A DNA stretch of 10,205 bases from Candidatus Omnitrophota bacterium (GTDB lineage: Bacteria; Omnitrophota; Gorgyraeia; Gygaellales; Profunditerraquicolaceae), in contig JAPLLM010000106.1 in the NCBI GenBank assembly GCA_026387555.1, forward strand, positions 1-10,205, given 5' to 3'. The notes under the pieces were generated by a model. That model made no database searches, was not told the DNA's origin, and saw only the letters and a list, made by a program, of their open reading frames with translations. Below are positions 4,988-10,205 of this stretch, in pieces. Each line of letters opens with the position of its first letter. Within the stretch, counting starts at the first letter, position 1. A program made the translations under genes and the position numbers.

Positions 4988-7057
4988 ATGAGCGCACCGC
5001 AGGATACATCCGTCCAATATTTAAAAGGGATCGGGCCGAAACGCGCTAAGGCCTTTGCTAAAGTCGGGGTCAATACCGTTGAAGACCTGCTGTATTATTT
5101 CCCTCGCCGTTACGAAGACCGCCGTAATTTCGCCACTATCGCGCAATTAAAAGAAAAAGAAGTTTATACCATTAAGGCTGAAGTTTTGTCCGTAAAAGAG
5201 CGCAGGTCTTTTCGCAGGCGTGGGTTTAGTATTACGGAGGCCGTGGTAAAAGACGCAAGCGGAATACTCTCTTGCGTCTGGTTCAATCAGTCGTACATAA
5301 AAGAATATCTTAAGCCCGGAGAGTCTCTGGTGTTATACGGTAAGGCCGAGCTCTACGGCACCAAACTTCAGATGACTAATCCCGAATTTGAGGAGGTAGG
5401 CCCGGAAGACGAATTTCTTAATGTCGGACGCATCGTTCCGGTATATTCTCAAGCTGCGGGTTTCAGCCAGAGGTCAATGCGCCAGCTGATCAAAGGCGCG
5501 CTTGATGCGTACTTATCTAAAATACAGGATTGCCTTCCTTTTGATATCAGGACACGAAACAATATCCTGAATTTAGCCCAGAGCCTCTTAAGTATTCATT
5601 TTCCGGAGAGCGAAGAAGCGCATAAGCGGGCTTATGAAAGACTCGCTTTCGAAGAGTTTTTCTTTTTCCAACTCCCGCTGGCTTTAAGAAAATTAAATAA
5701 AAGAGAGAAAGAGGGTATTGTCCATAAGGTCGAAGGGGAGTTAGTTGAGGATTATATATCCGGGCTCCCTTTCAAACTTACTAATGCCCAGAATACTGTT
5801 ATTAAAGAGATTAAAGCGGATATGTCCGCGTCGGCCGCAATGCAGCGTCTCTTGCAGGGGGATGTGGGTTCGGGTAAAACTGTGGTAGCGATGGCCGCGG
5901 CAATGATCGCTATTCAGAGCGGGTACCAGGCAGCTTTTATGGTGCCTACGGAAATCTTGGCAAAGCAACATTTTGAAAAAATCAAAGATCAAAAATCAAG
6001 AATCAAAACCGCATTGCTTACCGGCAGCTCTGATAATAAAGAAAAACAAAAATTATATAATGAAATTAAAGAAGGTAAAATCGGCCTGATCATAGGTACG
6101 CATGCGCTGCTTGAAGAAGCAGTCCAGTTTAAAAATCTCGGACTGGTAATAATCGACGAGCAGCATAAGTTCGGAGTGGGTCAAAGAGCCCTGTTGCCTA
6201 AAAAAGGCGCCAACCCCGATGTCCTGATTATGACCGCTACACCTATTCCGCGCACGCTCGCCATCACTATTTACGGGGATTTGGATATTTCGGTAATCAA
6301 TGAACTTCCTCCGGGCAGGATCCCGATCAAGACTATGCATTACGCCGAGAATAAGAGGAAAGAGGCCTTTAGGCTGGCCCGCGAAGAGCTGGAATACGGC
6401 AGGCAGGCTTATATAATCTATCCGGTGATCGAAGAGTCCTACGCGTTGGATATGTCCGGGGCTAAAAAGATGTACGAAGAATTAAAAAGCGGAGAGTTCA
6501 AGGAATTTAAATTAGGCCTCATCCACGGACGGCTTAAAGAGCTGGCGCAGGATAAGGTGATGCAGGATTTTAAAAATAAAAAGATTGACCTCTTGATTGC
6601 GACCACCGTTTTAGAGGTGGGTATCGATATACCGAATGCCACCTGCATGATCATTGAGCATGCGCATCGTTTCGGATTATCGCAGCTGCACCAATTGCGC
6701 GGAAGAATAGGCCGTTCGAACCTCGCGTCATTCTGTATACTTGTTTCTTCCGCCAAAACCCCTGATGCCGGAGCGCGCATGGAGGCGATGGTCAAATACG
6801 CGGATGGTTTCCGTATCGCCGAAGAAGACTTAAAGATCCGCGGGCCGGGAGAGTTCTTCGGCCGCAGACAGCACGGGTTAAGCGAATTAAAGATCGCCAA
6901 TCCTCTTACGCAGATGCATCTCTTAAAGAAGGCGAGGGAAGAGGCATTGGGCTTGGTTAAGCAGGACCCGCGGTTAGCAGAGCGTGCTCACGCGGTATTG
7001 AAAGCGGGCTTGCTGCGCAGGTTCCCCGAATACGAGAAATTGATCATGGTCGGATAA
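4988..7057 (+). CDS. recG: ATP-dependent DNA helicase RecG
   Basis: RecG remodels stalled replication forks and branched recombination intermediates. The 689-residue protein has a normal length and domain order: an N-terminal segment with a helix-hairpin-helix-like G-I-G-P-K-R-A (14-20), the OB-fold wedge domain (about 55-140), then superfamily 2 helicase lobes. Motifs seen are Walker A GDVGSGKT (291-298), D-E-Q-H (390-393), TATPIPRTLA (416-425), I-H-G-R-L-K (512-517), A-T-T-V-L-E-V-G-I-D-I-P (538-549), Q-L-R-G-R-I-G-R (569-576), and a C-terminal R-G-P-G-E-F-F-G-R-R-Q-H-G segment (618-630) typical of the RecG/Mfd translocation region. The frame is intact. It follows dusB by one base with only a weak GAGG (4975-4978), so it is probably translated by coupling. 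A 4 x 7-base tandem repeat lies at 5981-6008. Confidence 0.97.
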   Translation: MSAPQDTSVQYLKGIGPKRAKAFAKVGVNTVEDLLYYFPRRYEDRRNFATIAQLKEKEVYTIKAEVLSVKERRSFRRRGFSITEAVVKDASGILSCVWFNQSYIKEYLKPGESLVLYGKAELYGTKLQMTNPEFEEVGPEDEFLNVGRIVPVYSQAAGFSQRSMRQLIKGALDAYLSKIQDCLPFDIRTRNNILNLAQSLLSIHFPESEEAHKRAYERLAFEEFFFFQLPLALRKLNKREKEGIVHKVEGELVEDYISGLPFKLTNAQNTVIKEIKADMSASAAMQRLLQGDVGSGKTVVAMAAAMIAIQSGYQAAFMVPTEILAKQHFEKIKDQKSRIKTALLTGSSDNKEKQKLYNEIKEGKIGLIIGTHALLEEAVQFKNLGLVIIDEQHKFGVGQRALLPKKGANPDVLIMTATPIPRTLAITIYGDLDISVINELPPGRIPIKTMHYAENKRKEAFRLAREELEYGRQAYIIYPVIEESYALDMSGAKKMYEELKSGEFKEFKLGLIHGRLKELAQDKVMQDFKNKKIDLLIATTVLEVGIDIPNATCMIIEHAHRFGLSQLHQLRGRIGRSNLASFCILVSSAKTPDAGARMEAMVKYADGFRIAEEDLKIRGPGEFFGRRQHGLSELKIANPLTQMHLLKKAREEALGLVKQDPRLAERAHAVLKAGLLRRFPEYEKLIMVG
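5981..6008 (+). repeat. Four-unit 7-base tandem repeat inside recG
   Basis: The units are ATCAAAG, ATCAAAA, ATCAAGA and ATCAAAA, consensus ATCAAAA. Seven is not a multiple of three, but four units total 28 bases and the recG frame is open through them, encoding I-K-D-Q-K-S-R-I-K (residues 332-340). The segment lies between the Walker A and DEQH motifs, in a linker before A-L-L-T-G-S. Confidence 0.7.
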
Positions 7058-7063
7058 TGGCGC

Positions 7064-7092
7064 TTGTGATAACCGCTGCCATGATATATAAT
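7064..7092 (+). promoter_or_regulatory. Promoter of the ketosynthase/ACP operon, placed for near-leaderless start
   Basis: TTGTGA (7064-7069) and a perfect TATAAT (7087-7092) are separated by 17 bases. Transcription should begin near 7099, about five bases before the ATG at 7104, leaving no room for a Shine-Dalgarno. The gap after recG (46 bases) holds nothing else convincing. Confidence 0.7.
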
Positions 7093-7103
7093 AAGCAACA
7101 ATT

Positions 7104-8306
7104 ATGGATAATAAGAGAGTAGTGATAACCGGCGTAGGCGTCATCGCTGATAACGCCATCGGTAAAGAGGATTTCAGTAAAGCCATTTTTGAGGGTGTCT
7201 CGGGGATCAAACCTATTTCTTTGTTTGATACCGCGGAGTTTAAGGTTAAAACTGCAGGAGAGATCGCGGATTTTAAGCCGCAGGACTTTTTAGGCGATAA
7301 AGGCTTAAGAACCCTGGACCGCAGCACAAAACTGGCAGCATCGGCAACAAAATTAGCTATTGATGATTCTGCCATACAGATCAATGAAGATAATTCCCGT
7401 AGTCTCGGCGTTTCCTTGGGTTCGACCTTCGGGAGTATTGCCAGTATCAGTAATTTTGACCGCGAGGCTTTAACTGACGGGGCGCGTTATGTAAACCCGG
7501 GGCTTTTCCCTAACACAGTAATCAATTCTCCGGCAAGCCAGGTTTCTATAAAGTTCAATATTAAAGGATTTAACGCAACTATCTCTAGCGCCTTCTGCGC
7601 TGGACTTGACGCTATCGGGTATGCCGCGGACCAGATAAGGCTGGGAAGAGCTAAAGTAGTTTTTGCCGGCGGAGTCGAAGAGCTGTGCGCGCAATTATTT
7701 TTAGGTTTTTATAAAACAGGGTGCCTTGCTGGGTTAAACGGCCCGGAGATCTCTGCGCCTTTTGATAAGAGGAGGAACGGCGTGATTCTCGGGGAAGGCG
7801 CGTGCGTGCTGGTATTAGAGGATTTGGATGCGGCACTTATGCGCAAAGCGAATATTTACGCCGAGGTCTTAGGTTTGGGAATGAGTTTCGGTTCCGGGAA
7901 TTTAGGGAGAGCTATATCTCTGGCTTTAAAAGAATCCGGGTTAAATGCTGCAGAGATAGATTTTGTTTCTAGCTGCGCCAATTCAACCAAAGACTTGGAT
8001 GCGCAAGAATCCAAGGTGCTCAAAGAAGTCTTTGGCGGCAATTCTTCAAAAATGCAGATAAGCGCTGTAAAAAGCATGCTCGGAGAGTGTTATAGTGCAT
8101 CCGGGAGTCTGCAGGTTGCGGCTGCCATCGCGGGGATAATCAGGCAGGAAGCATTCCCAACAATTAACTACGAGCAGCAAGACGCGGCCTGCGATTTAAA
8201 TTATGTTGTCAATAAGCCAAAAAGTTGTAAAATAAATAAAGAGCTTATCAATGCTTCAGGCAAATCAGGTTATAATTCCAGCTTAATCATTTCTAAATAT
8301 CAATAG
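7104..8306 (+). CDS. Catalytically degenerate beta-ketoacyl-ACP synthase (chain-length-factor-like)
   Basis: The 400-residue protein aligns along its whole length with FabF-type ketosynthases and with the intact paralogue at 8980-10188 (shared G-E-I, D-T-A-E-F, F-A-G-G, P-F-D-K-R, K-S-M-L-G segments). All three catalytic residues are replaced. The nucleophile position reads S-S-A-F-C-A-G-L-D (Phe164, with Cys165 one place off), the first histidine is Cys291 and the second is Glu328. The structural Lys323 is kept. The C-terminal FGG gating loop is also lost (G-K-S-G-Y-N). It therefore should not condense acyl chains normally. By analogy with KS-beta/chain-length factors of type II polyketide and aryl-polyene systems, it may dimerise with the intact ketosynthase and set chain length, or act as a decarboxylase. 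That role is inference. The reading frame is open and the fold segments are conserved, which argues against a decaying pseudogene. Confidence 0.85.
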   Translation: MDNKRVVITGVGVIADNAIGKEDFSKAIFEGVSGIKPISLFDTAEFKVKTAGEIADFKPQDFLGDKGLRTLDRSTKLAASATKLAIDDSAIQINEDNSRSLGVSLGSTFGSIASISNFDREALTDGARYVNPGLFPNTVINSPASQVSIKFNIKGFNATISSAFCAGLDAIGYAADQIRLGRAKVVFAGGVEELCAQLFLGFYKTGCLAGLNGPEISAPFDKRRNGVILGEGACVLVLEDLDAALMRKANIYAEVLGLGMSFGSGNLGRAISLALKESGLNAAEIDFVSSCANSTKDLDAQESKVLKEVFGGNSSKMQISAVKSMLGECYSASGSLQVAAAIAGIIRQEAFPTINYEQQDAACDLNYVVNKPKSCKINKELINASGKSGYNSSLIISKYQ

Positions 8307-8316
8307 GAGGTTTCGC

Positions 8317-8553
8317 ATGCCAGGTGTTGAAGAAGAAATAAGGGATTTGGTAGCTACGATCATCGAGAAGCCCGCCAACGAAATTAATCCAGACGCCAAT
8401 TTCTTTAAAGACCTGGGAGTCGATTCTATGATGGCCCTCGAGATACTGGCTGCTATCGAAAAGAAATATAAGATATCCATTCCAGAAGAAAAATTAGCGC
8501 AGCTTACTACTTTAAACCAGACTATAGTCGTAGCTAAAGAATTCATAAAATAA
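8317..8553 (+). CDS. Acyl carrier protein, specialised type
   Basis: This 78-residue acidic protein has the carrier-protein helix-II motif L-G-V-D-S-M-M-A-L-E, with Ser37 as the 4'-phosphopantetheine attachment site. Helix I (about 4-16), helix II (36-51) and the C-terminal helix are recognisable. It would hold the growing chain as a thioester for its neighbours. The D-S-M-M-A-L-E-I-L sequence differs from the D-S-L-D-T-V-E-L of housekeeping AcpP, and it sits between a degenerate ketosynthase and a dehydratase, so a dedicated carrier for this operon is more likely than the general fatty-acid ACP. A strong Shine-Dalgarno AGGAGG (8305-8310) overlaps the upstream stop codon and fixes the start; it is the only strong ribosome-binding site in the operon, suggesting high ACP output. 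Confidence 0.92.
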   Translation: MPGVEEEIRDLVATIIEKPANEINPDANFFKDLGVDSMMALEILAAIEKKYKISIPEEKLAQLTTLNQTIVVAKEFIK

Positions 8554-8554
8554 A

Positions 8555-8983
8555 ATGTTTAATATCGAAGATATTCAGAAGATGCTTCCGCAACGCTACC
8601 CGTTCCTGATGATCGACAGGATTTTGGAGTTAGAGGAGGGTAAGAAGGTAGTCGCGGTTAAGAATGTCTCCATTAACGAGGATTTCTTCGGCGGGCATTT
8701 TCCGGGAAATCCGGTCATGCCCGGAGCGCTGATCATCGAAGCCATGGCGCAGGCGTCAATCGCGCTTTTTTATTCTTCAGAAAGTAGTGCGAGCGAAAAA
8801 GAAAAATTATACCTTCTGGGTACGGTCAAAGTCCGTTTTTTAAATCCCGTTTTCCCCGGAGACCAGCTTAAGATAACCATCGAGCCCGTCAAAATCATCT
8901 CTACCGGCGCCATTGTTAATGCCCTCGCCGAATCCTCCGGAAAAGAAGTAGCCCGCGGAGAACTAAGTTTCAGCGTAAAATGA
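8555..8983 (+). CDS. fabZ: 3-hydroxyacyl-ACP dehydratase, FabZ type
   Basis: This hot-dog-fold enzyme removes water from 3-hydroxyacyl-ACP to give trans-2-enoyl-ACP. The 142-residue product has the family hallmarks: L-P-Q-R-Y-P-F-L-M-I-D-R (11-22; usual form L-P-H-R-Y-P-F), the catalytic histidine in G-G-H-F-P-G-N-P-V-M-P-G, the catalytic acid in I-I-E-A-M-A-Q-A, and V-K-V-R-F-L-N-P-V-F-P-G-D-Q-L. Length and catalytic residues are normal. The ATG lies one base after the ACP stop without a Shine-Dalgarno, and its own stop overlaps the next start, so its translation is coupled on both sides. It may serve this operon's pathway rather than, or in addition to, bulk fatty acid synthesis, and the symbol denotes family only. 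Confidence 0.92.
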   Translation: MFNIEDIQKMLPQRYPFLMIDRILELEEGKKVVAVKNVSINEDFFGGHFPGNPVMPGALIIEAMAQASIALFYSSESSASEKEKLYLLGTVKVRFLNPVFPGDQLKITIEPVKIISTGAIVNALAESSGKEVARGELSFSVK

Positions 8984-10188
8984 ATAGACGTGTCGTAGTC
9001 ACCGGTATCGGTGTCTTATCATCCATCGGCATCGGAGTCGATGATTTCTGGAAGGCGCTCACTGCAGGTAAATCCGGGATCAGCGAGGTCGAGTCATTCA
9101 GCACCGCAGAGTTTCCCACCCACCGCGCAGGAGAGATCAAGAATTTCCAGCCTGAACAGTTTATCTCAAAAGAAAAGATTTCTAAAATAGGCCGCGCTTC
9201 GCAGCTGGCAGTATCCGCGGCTCATTTGGCGGTTAAAGACGCCAAGATCAATATCGATAAGGATAATACTGGAGTCTCTATGGGTACGACCATGGGGGAG
9301 ACCCAGGTTTTGGAAAAACTTAACGAAGCCTGGGTCAGGCGCGGTTTGGATGCGGTTGAGGCCGCGGATATCTTAAAACTTCCCACCGATCTTTTAAGCG
9401 CCTCCATCGCTAAAGAATTCGATTTGAAAGGCTGCGTTTTTATTATACCGAATGCATGTGCAGCGGGGAATTTTGCCATTGGTTATGCTTATGACCTGAT
9501 CAGAATGGGTCGAGCTAAGGTTATGTTGGCAGGCGGGGCGGATGCGTTTTCTAAAATAGCTTTTACGGGGTTTAACCGTTTACTGGCCGTGGCCCCGGAT
9601 AAATGCCAGCCCTTTGATAAGTCGCGCAAAGGGATGCTGGTCGGAGAGGGTGCGGGGGTGATTGTCTTGGAGGAGTTGGAGGATGCCTTAAAAAGAGGGG
9701 CGCAAATATATGCCGAGATATTGGGTTACGGTCTAAGCTGCGATGCTCATCATATGACTGCGCCTTTCGGCGAAGGGATAAGCGAAGCGATAAATAAGGC
9801 CCTAAGGGCAAGCGCAATCGCTCCGGAAGATGTGGGATATCTTAATGCCCACGGCACCGGTACGCCTGCCAACGATAAAGAAGAATGTCTTGCGATAAAA
9901 AAAGTCTTCGGCCAGCACGCTAAGACGCTTCCGGTGAGTTCCATTAAATCCATGCTGGGCCACACTATGGGCGCTGCCTCCGCTATCGAAGCCATCGCTT
10001 GCTGTCTTTCGGTAAAACACGATATCATCCCGCCCACGATTAATTTTGAAACCCCTGATCCTGATTGTGATATTGATTGTGTTCCCAACGTAAGCAGGAA
10101 GACGAAAGTAGATATTGCTTTAAACAGCGCTTCGGCTTTCGGAGGGAACAACGCCTGCCTGGTATTAAAGAAGTTTACCCGCCGTTAA
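8980..10188 (+). CDS. fabF: Beta-ketoacyl-ACP synthase, FabF type, intact active site
   Basis: This enzyme condenses malonyl-ACP with acyl-ACP, extending the chain by two carbons. The 402-residue protein is full length with a complete Cys-His-His site: Cys160 in P-N-A-C-A-A-G, His291 in N-A-H-G-T-G-T-P and His328 in K-S-M-L-G-H-T. Lys323 and the C-terminal A-F-G-G-N-N gating loop (386-391) are also present. The start ATG overlaps the fabZ stop (ATGA), implying translational coupling. With the degenerate paralogue at 7104-8306 it forms a live/dead pair, probably from an old duplication, and could work as a heterodimer. It may be a specialised KS-alpha rather than the housekeeping FabF, so the symbol denotes family only. 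The 17 bases after the stop show no terminator, so the operon may continue. Confidence 0.93.
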   Translation: MNRRVVVTGIGVLSSIGIGVDDFWKALTAGKSGISEVESFSTAEFPTHRAGEIKNFQPEQFISKEKISKIGRASQLAVSAAHLAVKDAKINIDKDNTGVSMGTTMGETQVLEKLNEAWVRRGLDAVEAADILKLPTDLLSASIAKEFDLKGCVFIIPNACAAGNFAIGYAYDLIRMGRAKVMLAGGADAFSKIAFTGFNRLLAVAPDKCQPFDKSRKGMLVGEGAGVIVLEELEDALKRGAQIYAEILGYGLSCDAHHMTAPFGEGISEAINKALRASAIAPEDVGYLNAHGTGTPANDKEECLAIKKVFGQHAKTLPVSSIKSMLGHTMGAASAIEAIACCLSVKHDIIPPTINFETPDPDCDIDCVPNVSRKTKVDIALNSASAFGGNNACLVLKKFTRR

Positions 10189-10205
10189 TATATTCTTTCT
10201 TGGGA

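Noticed and set aside
6439..6900. Minus-strand open frame opposite recG
   Set aside because: It lies wholly within the conserved helicase domain and is a by-product of that coding sequence.
7057..7082. ATGGC/GCCAT inverted repeat around the -35 box of the ketosynthase operon as an operator
   Set aside because: It is only five bases long with a 16-base gap and has no second copy; chance is a sufficient explanation.
1..10205. CRISPR array, tRNA, rRNA or insertion sequence
   Set aside because: No regularly spaced repeats, cloverleaf, conserved rRNA segments, transposase or terminal inverted repeats were seen.

Overview
The window is a compact, almost entirely plus-strand stretch of a bacterial chromosome with mid-range GC. 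A lipobox lipoprotein, short operon spacing, sigma70-type promoters and intrinsic terminators point to a Gram-negative (diderm) bacterium. The overall protein flavour suggests a member of the PVC-related phyla, with Candidatus Omnitrophota the most likely guess. That placement is an inference from sequence style, not from a marker gene.

Layout. Positions 1-42 are the terminator of a gene lying off the left edge. A promoter at 124-153 drives a PDZ-containing lipoprotein (216-1121), closed by a second, nearly identical terminator. Next comes a tight group (1220-3304): a small two-helix membrane protein, a PPC/DUF296 protein, an exported cyclophilin-type peptidyl-prolyl isomerase, a small cysteine-rich gene broken by a frameshift, and a small membrane protein with a C-terminal zinc-ribbon-like tail. 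The 296-base gap 3305-3600 holds a hairpin that reads as a terminator best on the minus strand (possibly ending a small RNA), a consensus promoter, and a terminator-like hairpin inside the leader of a PilZ-domain gene (3601-4005). The tRNA-dihydrouridine synthase dusB (4063-4986) and the helicase gene recG (4988-7057) follow as a two-gene unit.

The right third (7104-10188) is the most interesting part. It is one operon encoding a ketosynthase-fold protein that has lost the whole Cys-His-His active site, an acyl carrier protein, a FabZ-type 3-hydroxyacyl-ACP dehydratase and an intact FabF-type ketosynthase. A dead plus a live ketosynthase beside a dedicated ACP and dehydratase resembles the KS/chain-length-factor arrangement of type II polyketide, aryl-polyene and related specialised fatty-acid systems. 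The product cannot be deduced, and further genes probably lie beyond the right edge.

Three transcription units (starts 1220, 4063, 7104) have a promoter -10 box only 7-11 bases before the ATG and no Shine-Dalgarno sequence, which predicts leaderless mRNAs. Other genes in the same window carry ordinary Shine-Dalgarno sites, so both initiation modes seem to be used.
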